Source of the DNA: Arthrobacter sp. zg-Y919
GTDB taxonomy: Bacteria; Actinomycetota; Actinomycetes; Actinomycetales; Micrococcaceae
Direction of reading: 5' to 3'
NCBI RefSeq assembly: GCF_030142045.1
Contig: NZ_CP126242.1
Location: 1,054,001-1,118,000, forward strand
DNA: 64,000 nt
Shown here: one piece after another, positions 16,510 through 32,038 of the stretch
Position numbering within the stretch: the stretch's first letter is position 1
Layout of the letters: each line of letters starts with the position of its first letter
Notes under the pieces: model-generated
The model's input: the letters and a program-made list of their open reading frames with translations, nothing else
What the model was told of the DNA's origin: nothing
Database searches by the model: none
Position numbers and translations under genes: made by a program

Positions 16510-17019
16510 CTATCTGCTGCGGAACGGCCGGCGGGACCGGCCCGGATCGGTAGCCCGCGGGTGCCGCCGCCTGCGCGGCCGATACCCGCCGTCGTGCAGG
16601 CCGGCCAGGCGTTCAAACGGATTGGCCGACGCCGGGTCGCCGCTAACCACGCGTGAGAGGGCGGACGCAGCGGCATACAGGGGGAGGAAGAACGGCCCCA
16701 GCAGGGCGTACTGGGTACTGTGCCGCATCTCATGCCGCAGCAGCCGGCTGTCCGGTGCGTGCATGCGGCGGGCCGTGGACGAACGGTAAAACACCACGTT
16801 CCCCACCGTGAAGGCCGCAGCGCGGGGCAATGACAGCGGATACCCCTCGGCCAGGGTGATTTTCTGCGGTCCGGTCCTGGTCGCGCATCCGGTCAGGCGG
16901 GCCAGCAGCATGCCGGCGGGAGTGGAAAGGTTCAGCAGGTTGATCCAGTGACGTGCCGAGGCGGCACGCCCTGGCGGGAAGTCCGGGCGCGGCGAGGGGG
17001 AGGGACGAACGGACGGCAT
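16510..17019 (-). CDS. Small HExxH protein, putative zinc-binding
   Basis: This 169-residue protein starts with ATG at 17019 and a strong GGGAGG ribosome site. Near residues 93-104 it has LLRHEMRHSTQYA: an HExxH motif followed by Q, as in zinc-dependent hydrolases. A hydrophobic segment follows at about 105-122 (LLGPFFLPLYAAASALSRVV), then NPFERLAGL and an Arg-rich tail. I do not recognise a named family. The HExxH could coordinate zinc, but no third ligand is certain. It lies upstream of the radical-SAM gene, which has its own LexA-controlled start. Confidence 0.6.
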   Translation of the reverse strand: MPSVRPSPSPRPDFPPGRAASARHWINLLNLSTPAGMLLARLTGCATRTGPQKITLAEGYPLSLPRAAAFTVGNVVFYRSSTARRMHAPDSRLLRHEMRHSTQYALLGPFFLPLYAAASALSRVVSGDPASANPFERLAGLHDGGYRPRRRRHPRATDPGRSRRPFRSR

Positions 17020-17123
17020 GGCAACCTCCCTGCGGGAGTATGACGGCCCGGTGAGGGGCGTCTACTAGACTTGCAATGATAAGCCAGAACCCAACTAGGG
17101 CCGGAAACAGGTAAGCACAGTAC

Positions 17124-18221
17124 ATGTCTAACTCCACACCGGGGACCGGTTCCCCAGATACCTCCCCAGAGGGCACCCAGCCCGAGCCGCCGAATCCGCT
17201 GGACGAAGGCGCTATTGCCGCCGCCGTCGAGCAGGCGCTCGCCGCCATTGCCGCCGCCGCGGACCTCACCGAGCTCAAGGATGTCCGGATTGCCGTCACC
17301 GGAGAGAAATCTCCGCTGAGTGGAGCCAACCGGACCATCGGCAAGCTCCCCAAGGACCAGAAGGCCGCCGCCGGGAAGCTCGTTGGCCCCGCCCGCGGCC
17401 GGATCAACTCCGCGCTCGCCGCCCGCACCGTCGAACTCGAAGCGGAGCGGGACGCCCGGATCCTCGTCGAAGAGGCCGTGGATGTCACCGCGGCTCCCCG
17501 CCGCCGGCGCATCGGCGGGCGGCATCCGATTTCCACCCTGCAGGACCGGGTGGCGGACGTCTTCGTCGGAATGGGCTGGGAAATCGCCGAAGGACCGGAA
17601 GTGGAATCCGAGTGGTTCAACTTCGACGCGCTGAACTTCAAGCCGGACCACCCGGCCCGCGAAATGCAGGACACCTTCTTCGTGGAGCCGCCCGAAGCGC
17701 ATCTGGTCATGCGTACCCACACCTCCCCGGTCCAGGTCCGGTCCATGCTCGAGCGTGACCTGCCGATCTACGTGCTCTGCCCGGGCAAGGTGTTCCGCAC
17801 CGACGAACTCGACGCCACCCACACCCCGGTCTTCCACCAGTTCGAGGGCCTCGCCATCGACAAGGGCCTCACGATGGCCGACCTCGTCGGCACCCTCGAG
17901 CACTTCACCCGTGTGCTCTTCGGCGATGAAGCGAAGGTCCGGCTGCGGCCGAACTACTTCCCCTTCACCGAACCCAGCGCTGAGCTGGACATCTGGCACC
18001 CCGGTGCCAAGGGCGGCGCCCGCTGGATCGAGTGGGGCGGCTGCGGCATGGTCAATCCCAACGTGCTCCGCGCCGCCGGGATCGACCCCGAGGTTTATAC
18101 AGGTTTTGCCTTCGGCATGGGCATTGACCGTGCCCTCATGTTCCGCAACGAAGTTTCGGACATGCACGAAATGATTGAAGGCGACGTACGTTTCAGCGAA
18201 CACTTCGGGATGGAGATCTAA
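17124..18221 (+). CDS. pheS: Phenylalanyl-tRNA synthetase alpha subunit
   Basis: PheS forms the catalytic half of the (alpha-beta)2 enzyme that charges tRNA-Phe. The 365 residues comprise an N-terminal tRNA-binding coiled coil (about 25-120) and the class II catalytic core with HPISTLQDRVADVFVGMGW, motif 2 (GKVFRTDELDATHTPVFHQFEGL) and motif 3 (FGMGIDRALMFRNEVSDMHEM). The N terminus has a short Thr/Pro/Glu extension. pheT starts on the next base after the stop codon. Upstream, TAGACT at about 17065 may be the -10; no T-box or attenuator was seen. Confidence 0.98.
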   Translation: MSNSTPGTGSPDTSPEGTQPEPPNPLDEGAIAAAVEQALAAIAAAADLTELKDVRIAVTGEKSPLSGANRTIGKLPKDQKAAAGKLVGPARGRINSALAARTVELEAERDARILVEEAVDVTAAPRRRRIGGRHPISTLQDRVADVFVGMGWEIAEGPEVESEWFNFDALNFKPDHPAREMQDTFFVEPPEAHLVMRTHTSPVQVRSMLERDLPIYVLCPGKVFRTDELDATHTPVFHQFEGLAIDKGLTMADLVGTLEHFTRVLFGDEAKVRLRPNYFPFTEPSAELDIWHPGAKGGARWIEWGGCGMVNPNVLRAAGIDPEVYTGFAFGMGIDRALMFRNEVSDMHEMIEGDVRFSEHFGMEI

Positions 18222-20762
18222 GTGAGAATCCCACTTTCCTGGCTGCGCGAGTATGCCCAGGTACCGGCGGACGCAACCGCCGAAGACGTGATGGAAGACC
18301 TCGTGAAGGTCGGCCTGGAGGAGGAGGACGTCCACCGTCCCACCGACGAGCTGCAGGGCCCCATTGTGGTGGGCCAGGTGCTCAGCATGGAGCCGGAGCC
18401 GCAGAGCAACGGCAAAACCATCAACTGGTGCTCGGTCCGCGTTGTGCCCGAAGGGGCAGAGCAGACCCTGACCGGCAAGGGGATTGAGCCCTCCGGTGTG
18501 CAGGGCATTGTCTGCGGCGCGCACAACTTCAAGGTGGGGGACAAGGTTGTTGTCACCCTGCCCGGCGCCGTGCTGCCCGGGGACTTCCGGATCAGCCCGC
18601 GCAAGACCTACGGCCACGTCTCCGCCGGCATGATCGCCTCCGTGCGTGAACTCGGCATCGGCGAGGACCATGACGGGATCCTCGTGCTCTCCACCCTGGG
18701 GCTGGACCCCGAGGTCGGCACGGACGCAATGGAACTGCTGGGCCTGTACGACCAGGCAGCGGAAATCAACGTCACCCCGGACCGCGGCTATGTCTTCTCC
18801 ATCCGCGGTGCCGCCCGCGAATACGCCCACGCAACCGGCACCAAATTCACCGACCCGGCGGCCGCCGTCGTTGTGCCCATCGCCGACGGCATGGGCTACC
18901 CGGTCCGGCTGCAGGATGAGGCCCCGATTTACGGCAAGCCCGGCTGCGACCGGTTCGTTGCCCGCACCGTCCGCGGCGTCGATACCTCCCGGCCCACCCC
19001 GCCGTGGATGTCCTCGCGCCTGCGCCTGGCCGGCATGCGGTCCATCTCGCTGGTGGTCGACATCTCCAACTACGTGATGCTCGAGCTCGGCCAGCCGCTG
19101 CACTTCTACGACCTGGATAAGCTCACCGGCGAGATCGTGGTCCGCCGCGCAGCCGACGGCGAAACGCTGAAGACCCTGGATGAAAAGGAACGCCGGCTCT
19201 CCCCGGAGGACCTGCTGATCACGGACGGCTCCGGTGCCATCGGCATTGCCGGAGTGATGGGCGGTGCCACCACCGAGGTTTCCGGCGGAACCCAGAACGT
19301 CCTGATCGAAGCCGCCCACTTTGAAGAAGTCAGCATTGCCCGCTCCCGGCGTCGGCACAAGCTGCCCTCGGAAGCGTCCAAGCGCTTCGAACGCGGCGTG
19401 GACTGGAACGTAGCCGACGTCGCCGCGCAGCGTGCGGTCGACCTGCTGGTGGAACTCGCCGGCGGCACCGCCGACGAGGCGATTACCGACGTCGGCACCG
19501 CTCCGGAGCCGCGGCGCATCGAACTGCCGGCACAGTTCCCGGCCCAGCTGATCGGCCTGGACTTCACCGAATCCCAGATCACCGGAACGCTGGAGGACCT
19601 GGGTGCCTCGGTCGAAAAGACCGACGCCGGCTACCTGGTGACGCCGCCGAGCTGGCGTCCGGACCTGGAGACACGGGAGGACCTCACCGAGGAAATCATC
19701 CGCCTGGTCGGGTACGACAAGATTCCGTCCACCCTGCCGGTCGCCCCTCCCGGGCGCGGGCTGACCCGCCTGCAGCAGCAGCGCCGCCGCCTTCTGCAGT
19801 CCCTCGCGGCTGCCGGGCTCACCGAGGTGCTGGCCTACCCGTTCGTCACCGAGGCGGACAACAACACCTTCGGTGCGCCGGAGCCGGGCACCCGAACGGC
19901 CCTGAAGCTCGCCAATCCGCTCAGCGCCGAATACGGCTACCTGCGGACCTCGGTGCTGCCCGGACTGTTCGAGGTGGCCAAGCGCAACATGTCCCGGGGT
20001 TTCCGCGATCTGGCCCTGTTCGAGTCCGGCACGGTCTTCCTGCCCGGCGAGCACCTGGGCACCGAGAGCATCCCGCCGCTGGGCGCGAAGCCGTCCGAGG
20101 ACGTCCTGGATGAGCTGTACGCCGGAATTCCGGACCAGCCGCTGCACGTGGGCGTTCTGCTGGCGGGCCACGAGTCCGCTCCCGGGGCCGGCAACACGCC
20201 GCGGACCTGGGACTGGGCCGACGCCCTCGATTTCGCGCGGCTGATGGGCGACGTCCTGGGTGTGGAACTGGTGGTGGAACAGGGTACCCACCAGGCGTTC
20301 CACCCCGGCCGCACCGCGCGCATTGCACTGCGCAGCGGCGAGACCGTGGGCTACGCCGGTGAACTGCACCCCAAGCTCCTGGCCGAACGGGACATGCCGG
20401 CCCGCACGGTTGCCGCGGAGCTGAACGTGGATGCCCTCTTCGACGCCGCACCCGACGTCATCGTGGCCCGTCCGATCTCCAGCTTCCCGATTTCCACGCA
20501 GGACGTGGCACTGGTCGTTGCGGAGGATGTTCCCGCCGAGCAGGTCCGCGAGGCCCTGCGTGAGGGAGCCGGGGAGCTGCTTGAAGACGTGGCCCTGTTC
20601 GACGTGTACGCCGGCTCCGGTATTGAGCCCGGGCGCAAGTCGCTCGCCTTCGCGCTGCGCTTCCGTGCCCCGGACCGGACACTCACCGCCGACGAAGCCT
20701 CCGAGGCCCGTGCGGCCGCAGTTGCCCTGGCAGCTGAACGGTTCGGTGCCGTCCAGCGCTAG
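18222..20762 (+). CDS. pheT: Phenylalanyl-tRNA synthetase beta subunit
   Basis: This 846-residue partner of PheS starts with GTG directly after the pheS stop. Domains in order: N-terminal MRIPLSWLREY; tRNA-binding OB fold (about 40-155); B3/B4 editing domain (about 215-400, with the LVVDISNYVMLELGQPLHFYD signature); B5 (about 420-490); the catalytic-like core (500-720); and a C-terminal anticodon-binding ferredoxin-like FDX-ACB domain (about 750-845, PISSFPISTQDVALVVAEDVP...SLAFALRFRAPDRTLTADE). The length is usual. A clear terminator follows. Confidence 0.98.
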   Translation: MRIPLSWLREYAQVPADATAEDVMEDLVKVGLEEEDVHRPTDELQGPIVVGQVLSMEPEPQSNGKTINWCSVRVVPEGAEQTLTGKGIEPSGVQGIVCGAHNFKVGDKVVVTLPGAVLPGDFRISPRKTYGHVSAGMIASVRELGIGEDHDGILVLSTLGLDPEVGTDAMELLGLYDQAAEINVTPDRGYVFSIRGAAREYAHATGTKFTDPAAAVVVPIADGMGYPVRLQDEAPIYGKPGCDRFVARTVRGVDTSRPTPPWMSSRLRLAGMRSISLVVDISNYVMLELGQPLHFYDLDKLTGEIVVRRAADGETLKTLDEKERRLSPEDLLITDGSGAIGIAGVMGGATTEVSGGTQNVLIEAAHFEEVSIARSRRRHKLPSEASKRFERGVDWNVADVAAQRAVDLLVELAGGTADEAITDVGTAPEPRRIELPAQFPAQLIGLDFTESQITGTLEDLGASVEKTDAGYLVTPPSWRPDLETREDLTEEIIRLVGYDKIPSTLPVAPPGRGLTRLQQQRRRLLQSLAAAGLTEVLAYPFVTEADNNTFGAPEPGTRTALKLANPLSAEYGYLRTSVLPGLFEVAKRNMSRGFRDLALFESGTVFLPGEHLGTESIPPLGAKPSEDVLDELYAGIPDQPLHVGVLLAGHESAPGAGNTPRTWDWADALDFARLMGDVLGVELVVEQGTHQAFHPGRTARIALRSGETVGYAGELHPKLLAERDMPARTVAAELNVDALFDAAPDVIVARPISSFPISTQDVALVVAEDVPAEQVREALREGAGELLEDVALFDVYAGSGIEPGRKSLAFALRFRAPDRTLTADEASEARAAAVALAAERFGAVQR

Positions 20763-20779
20763 CCACTGGGAACCTCTTT

Positions 20780-20823
20780 GCCGGCCCCTTCGGATCCTGG
20801 ATCCGGAGGGGCCGGCTTTGCTT
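20780..20823 (+). terminator. Terminator of pheST
   Basis: 18-base arms 20780-20797 and 20799-20816 pair with one G-U wobble (GCCGGCCCCT.../...GGGGCCGGC), followed by TTTGCTTT. Confidence 0.85.
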
Positions 20824-20864
20824 TAACGCCTCCGGTGCACCGCCCGGCTGGCTAGGCTGTGGCG

Positions 20865-21482
20865 ATGACTCCTTTATCCCGCAGCGGGGACTGGTACCTC
20901 TTCGACTACGGCATGGTGGTTTCGACGGCTCCGTCCCCGGAGGATTGGCGGTTGCTGGAACAGGCAACCGGCCTACCGGACCTGGCAGCGGGTACGAGCC
21001 GGTACTGGGAACAGCGCGAAGAGTTCGACGCCGGCCGGCTGACCCCGGCGCAGTACTGGGGAGGCGTGCTGGGCCGGGCGGTGCAGCAGGAGACGGTGGA
21101 CACCCTGGAGGCGTTGGATGCGGCGCAGTGGTCCCATCTGAACCCCCGCACCATGGAGGTGCTTCAGACGCTGCACGGCGAGGGTGCGGCCCTGGCCCTG
21201 CTCTCCAACATGCCGGACGGCATGTCACGGAGGTATTCGGTCGAATCGCCCTGAGTGCAGTATTTCTCGAAGCTGTATTTCAGCGGGCAGATGGGTCTGG
21301 TCAAGCCGGATCCGCGGATCTTTGACCGCGTCGTTGCCGATCTGGGGGCGGCACCCGAGGGCATCGTCTTCATTGACGACAACCCGCAGAACATTTCGAC
21401 CGCGCGGGATATGGGATTTCAAACGGTGCTCCACACCAGCGGAACAGACCTCCGCGCGGAACTTGCCGCGCTCCGCCGGTAA
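20865..21482 (+). pseudogene. HAD-superfamily hydrolase gene interrupted by an in-frame TGA
   Basis: Reading from ATG 20865 gives 129 residues to TGA 21252-21254; the same frame then continues for 75 residues to TAA 21480-21482. Together the halves make a full-length HAD-IA phosphatase: motif I WYLFDYGMVVS, motif II ALLSNMPDGM, motif III GLVKPDPRIF, motif IV IVFIDDNPQNIS. The TGA stands where related proteins usually have Trp (ESP-W-VQYF), so a single TGG to TGA change explains it. The codon after the stop is GTG, so reinitiation might yield two fragments. TAGGCT (20853-20858) six bases before the ATG suggests a leaderless mRNA. Sequencing error or readthrough are alternatives. Confidence 0.8.
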
Positions 21483-21520
21483 GCCGCAGCCCCGGGACGA
21501 ATTCCGCGGCGCCGTATCCG

Positions 21521-22483
21521 TTAGGGAACCAGCAGCACCTTTCCCGTGGTCTTCCGGCCTTCCAGATCAGTGTGCGCCCGTGACGCCTCGGCCAGCGGAT
21601 AGGTCTGCCCGATCCGCACGTCCAGTTTTCCGGCCAGCACCGCGTCAAACAGTTCACGTACCCGCCACTGGCGTTCCTCCGGCGTGAGCAGGTGGTGCGC
21701 GATGGTAGGCCGGGTGAGGAACAGGGATCCGGAGGAATTCAGCCGCTGGATATCGAACGGCGGCACCTGGCCGGAGGCGGCGCCGAAGAGCACCAGCATG
21801 CCCCGGATGCGCAGGCTGGCCAGCGAGCCGTCGAAGGTCGCCCGGCCCACGCCGTCGTACACCACATCCACGCCCCGGCCGTCCGTGAGGGCACGCACCT
21901 GCCCGGCGAAGCCGTCGTAGCGCAGCACATGGTCGGCACCGGCACCGCGCGCCAGGAGTTCCTTTTCCTCGGTGGAGACTGTGGTGATCACGGTCGCGCC
22001 CTTGGCCTTGAGAAGTTGGATCAGCAGTAGTCCGACGCCGCCCGCTCCGGCATGCACCAGCACCGTCTGCCCCTCCTGCACCGCAAAGGTGGAGTTGCAC
22101 AGGTAATGCGCAGTGATGCCCTGGAGCAGCAGCGCCGCGGCGGTGTCATCCCGGATGCCGGCCGGCACCGGCAGCGCCACCTCGGCGTCCAGCAGCATGT
22201 ACTCGGCATAGGCACCACCGCCCTCCGCGGTGGCCACCCGGTCGCCTTCCCGGAAGCCTGACTCGAGTCCGGCAGCCACGACAGTTCCGGCGGCCTCGGA
22301 GCCGGGTGTGAAGGGATATGACATGGGGTAAACCCCGGCGCGCTGATAGGTGTCGATGAAGTTCACGCCCACGGCAGCGACTCGAACCAGCACCTGCCGC
22401 GGTCCGGGCTCCGGCAGTGCGACGTCTTCATAACGCAGGATTTCCGGTCCGCCCGGTTGCGGGACGACAATTGCTTTGTGCAT
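21521..22483 (-). CDS. NADPH:quinone oxidoreductase (zinc-less MDR family)
   Basis: This 320-residue medium-chain reductase would reduce quinones or alpha,beta-unsaturated carbonyls with NADPH. The N-terminal GroES-like domain has GVNFIDTYQRAGVYPMSYPFTPGSEAAGTV (about 39-68) and the nucleotide-binding Rossmann part VLVHAGAGGVGLLLIQLLKAKGATVITTVST (about 140-170). It lacks the Cys/His zinc ligands of alcohol dehydrogenases. Conserved VDVVYDGVGRATFDGSLASLRIRG also fits the QOR group. It stands alone, divergent from argC across 120 bases. Confidence 0.92.
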   Translation of the reverse strand: MHKAIVVPQPGGPEILRYEDVALPEPGPRQVLVRVAAVGVNFIDTYQRAGVYPMSYPFTPGSEAAGTVVAAGLESGFREGDRVATAEGGGAYAEYMLLDAEVALPVPAGIRDDTAAALLLQGITAHYLCNSTFAVQEGQTVLVHAGAGGVGLLLIQLLKAKGATVITTVSTEEKELLARGAGADHVLRYDGFAGQVRALTDGRGVDVVYDGVGRATFDGSLASLRIRGMLVLFGAASGQVPPFDIQRLNSSGSLFLTRPTIAHHLLTPEERQWRVRELFDAVLAGKLDVRIGQTYPLAEASRAHTDLEGRKTTGKVLLVP

Positions 22484-22554
22484 GGCATGGCCTCTTTTAC
22501 TGGCTGGTACGTGCTGGGCTGTTCCCGCTGTTCGATGTGCTGCCCATCATACTG

Positions 22555-23634
<1,080 letters not shown>

Positions 23635-23635
<1 letters not shown>

Positions 23636-24831
23636 TGAGTGTCGAATCAACGATCGGCAGCACCACGGGTATCACCGCCCCGGCAGGCTTCCGCGCCGCC
23701 GGGGTGGCTGCGGGTCTGAAGGACTCCGGCGGCCGCGACGTCGCCCTGGTGGTCAACGACGGTCCGTCCAAGGCAGCAGCCGCCGTGTTCACCCGCAACC
23801 GGATCACCGCAGCCCCGGTGCTGTGGTCCCGGCAGGCGGTCTCCGATGGACGGGCCGACGCCGTGGTCCTTAACTCCGGCGGCGCGAATGCCTGCACCGG
23901 CCCGCAGGGATTCCAGAACACCCACGCCACCGCGGAAAAGACGGCCGGACTCCTGGGGCTGAGCGCCTCCGATGTCCTGGTCTGCTCCACCGGCCTGATC
24001 GGCGTCCAGCTGCCGATGGACAAGCTTCTCTCCGGCGTTGAAGCGGCGGCCGGCGCCTTGTCCGCCGACACGGGTGCCGACGCCGCGCATGCCATCATGA
24101 CCACCGATACCGTGCCCAAGCAGGCTGTGTTCACGGGTACTGACGGTGCGGGCCGGACCTACCGGATCGGAGGAATGGCCAAGGGTGCGGGCATGCTTGC
24201 TCCCGGACTGGCCACGATGCTGGTGGTCCTGACCACCGACGCCGACCTTGCCGCCCCGGCCCTGGATACCGCCCTCCGGACTGCCACGGCCGTCACCTTC
24301 GACCGCACCGACTCGGACGGCTGCATGTCCACCAACGACACCGTGGTCTTGCTGGCTTCCGGCGCCTCGGGTGCGGCACCGGATGCCGGCGCCTTCAGCA
24401 GCGGACTCACGGAGGTCTGCTTCTCCCTGGCTCAGCAGCTGATCACCGACGCCGAGGGTGCCAGCCACGACATCGCCGTCACCACGGTCAACGCCGCCAC
24501 CGTGGCCGACGCCGAGGCGGCATCGCGCGCCGTCGCCCGCTCCAACCTCTTCAAGACCGCCATCTTCGGCAACGATCCCAACTGGGGCCGGGTGCTGTCC
24601 GCCGTCGGCACCACCGATGCAGCGTTCGAACCGGACCGGATCGACGTCACCATCAACGGAGTGCAGGTCTGCCGGAACGGCGGGATCGGCGATCCCCGGG
24701 AGGGCGTCGACCTGTCCCCGCGGGCGGTCAGCGTCGAAATCGACCTGCATGCCGGGACCGAAAGCGCCACCATCTGGACGAACGATCTCACCACGGATTA
24801 CGTCCACGAGAACTCTGCGTACAGCAGCTGA
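23635..24831 (+). CDS. argJ: Bifunctional glutamate N-acetyltransferase / amino-acid N-acetyltransferase
   Basis: ArgJ transfers the acetyl group from N-acetylornithine to glutamate, recycling it within the cyclic pathway; bifunctional forms also use acetyl-CoA. The 398-residue precursor cleaves itself before the nucleophilic Thr194 ([18 protein letters not shown]). Other family signatures are [24 protein letters not shown] and NDPNWGR near the C terminus. The ATG overlaps the argC stop (TAATG). Monofunctional versus bifunctional activity cannot be read from sequence alone. Confidence 0.97.
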
Positions 24832-24844
24832 CCGGGGGATAGGC

Positions 24845-25763
24845 ATGATCACACCAGCAGCGGCCGGAGAACGGCTGCGCGCACAGGACAAAGCGGCAAC
24901 GCTGGTCGAGGCGCTGCCCTGGATCCAGCGCTTCGCCGGCACCACCATGGTCATCAAGTACGGCGGCAACGCCATGGTCAATGACGAGCTCCGGAAGGCC
25001 TTTGCGGAGGACATTGTGTTCCTCCACCATGCAGGGGTACACCCGGTGGTCGTCCACGGTGGAGGCCCCCAAATCAGCGCGCTGCTTGACCGGCTCGGGA
25101 TCGCCTCCGAATTCCGCGGCGGCCTGCGGGTCACCACTCCCGAAGCCATGGATGCCGTACGCATGGTCCTGACCGGCCAGGTGGGCCGAGAGCTCGTCGG
25201 ACTGCTCAACGCGCATGGTCCCTACGCCGTCGGACTCTCCGGTGAGGACGGAGGCCTGCTGGAGGCGGTCCGCACCGGCGCCGTAGTGGACGGCGTGGAA
25301 GTGGACCTCGGCCTGGTCGGGGAAGTCGTGGGGGTCAACCCCGGGGCCATCCAGGACATCATTGCCGCCGGACGGATCCCGGTGATCAGTACGGTGGCGC
25401 CGGAGATCAACGCCGACGGCGGCACCACCGGACAGGTGCTTAACGTCAATGCGGACACGGCTGCCTCCGCGCTGGCGGTAGCGCTGGGCGCCTCGCGCCT
25501 GGTGGTGCTCACCGATGTAGAGGGCCTCTACGGCGACTGGCCGGATAAGTCCTCGCTGATCTCCTCCCTGACCACGGGAGAGCTGAGGGCCATGCTGCCG
25601 GACCTCGAAGCCGGAATGATCCCCAAAATGAACGCCTGCCTGGCTGCTGTGGACGGCGGGGTGGACCGTGCCGCCGTGGTGGACGGACGGATGGCCCACT
25701 CCATGCTCCTGGAAATCTTCACCGAAGCCGGAATCGGTACCCAAGTAGTACCGGAGGACGGTC

Positions 25764-25771
<8 letters not shown>
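24845..25771 (+). CDS. argB: Acetylglutamate kinase
   Basis: This 308-residue amino-acid kinase phosphorylates N-acetylglutamate, the usual arginine-inhibited step. Motifs: [11 protein letters not shown] (about 38-48), [11 protein letters not shown] (71-81), [31 protein letters not shown] (phosphate-binding region) and the C-terminal [14 protein letters not shown] longer open frame exists upstream, but the ATG at 24845 is chosen because it follows the argJ stop and fits the family N terminus. The end overlaps the argD start by eight bases. Confidence 0.97.
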
Positions 25772-28581
<2,810 letters not shown>

Positions 28582-28636
28582 CACCGGCCCACGCTGCAGC
28601 GAACCCGAACCAAAAACTTTCATCCTGAACCAACCA

Positions 28637-28654
28637 GCGGCCCGTACGGGCCGC
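28637..28654. promoter_or_regulatory. Perfect palindrome in the argR-argG gap
   Basis: GCGGCCC-GTAC-GGGCCGC is an 18-base perfect dyad 26 bases before the argG GTG. The downstream bases are A-rich rather than U-rich, so it is not an intrinsic terminator; it may shape the leader or bind a protein. Confidence 0.45.
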
Positions 28655-28679
28655 AATCAATGCAAGAGGAGCAAAATCC

Positions 28680-31350
<2,671 letters not shown>

Positions 31351-31382
31351 TTCCGCCGACACTGCGGCGGACCTGGAACAGG

Positions 31383-31415
31383 ACGGACCCCGGGGGGAGT
31401 TTCCCCGGGGTCCGT
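31383..31415 (+). terminator. Terminator of the arginine operon
   Basis: 13-bp perfect stem ACGGACCCCGGGG (31383-31395) / CCCCGGGGTCCGT (31403-31415), 7-base loop, 33 bases after the argH stop. The trailing U run is weak. Confidence 0.8.
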
Positions 31416-31449
31416 TCCCGTACCGCGGGCGACGGTTAGGCTGGGCGCC

Positions 31450-31971
31450 ATGAATGATTCCTTCCGGGCCCGGCTGCGTGCCCTGCCGGACTTTCCCGAG
31501 GACCTGCCGTCCTTCGATCCGGCTGCGGCGCCGGGGGACCCCGTGGAGTTGTTCCGCCTCTGGCTGGAGGGTGCGCTGGCCGCCGGGGTGCGGCAGCCGC
31601 ATGCGTTTTCCCTCGCAACCGCGGACGCCGGCGGGCGTGTTTCCTCCCGGATGCTCATTCTCAAGGACATCGACGACGACGGCGGCTGGCAGTTCGCCAC
31701 CTCCCGCGCCTCGCGCAAAGGCGGGGAACTGGCGCAGAATCCAAACGCTGCGATGAACTTCTACTGGCCGGAACTGGGCCGCCAGATCCGGGTGGCCGGG
31801 GACGTTGTGCAGCTGTCCTCTGAAGCGTCGGCCGCCGACTGGGACGCCCGTCCGGCGTCGGACGGAAGCCCGAACCCGACATGGCAGCTGTATGCGCTGA
31901 AGCCGCGGGAGATCGAATTCTGGCAGGCCCGGGCGGACCGGCATCACATCCGGCATCAGATGGCGTTCTAA
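31450..31971 (+). CDS. Pyridoxamine-phosphate-oxidase-like flavoprotein (short form)
   Basis: The 173-residue protein resembles PdxH, which oxidises PNP/PMP to PLP with FMN: GGRVSSRMLILKDIDDDGGWQFATSRASRKGGELAQNPNAAMNFYWPELGRQIRVAGDVV (about 60-120) and the C-terminal signature REIEFWQARADRHHIRHQM. It is about 40 residues shorter than PdxH between these blocks, where classical enzymes carry substrate and dimer contacts. It may be a PdxH-like oxidase rather than true PdxH. TAGGCT (31437-31442) lies seven bases before the ATG. Confidence 0.78.
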   Translation: MNDSFRARLRALPDFPEDLPSFDPAAAPGDPVELFRLWLEGALAAGVRQPHAFSLATADAGGRVSSRMLILKDIDDDGGWQFATSRASRKGGELAQNPNAAMNFYWPELGRQIRVAGDVVQLSSEASAADWDARPASDGSPNPTWQLYALKPREIEFWQARADRHHIRHQMAF

Positions 31972-32038
31972 GACACCTGCCCCTCCCGGCGTCGCACCCG
32001 TCGAAGCTACCCTTGAAACGACCCCAGGAGGACACGCC

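Noticed and set aside
16932..20369. 1145-codon minus-strand open frame opposite pheST
   Set aside because: Antisense shadow of PheS/PheT; composition is typical of complementary-strand frames in GC-rich genes.
21252..21254. Selenocysteine at the HAD-gene TGA
   Set aside because: The position corresponds to a Trp rather than a catalytic Cys, and no SECIS-like hairpin is evident after it.
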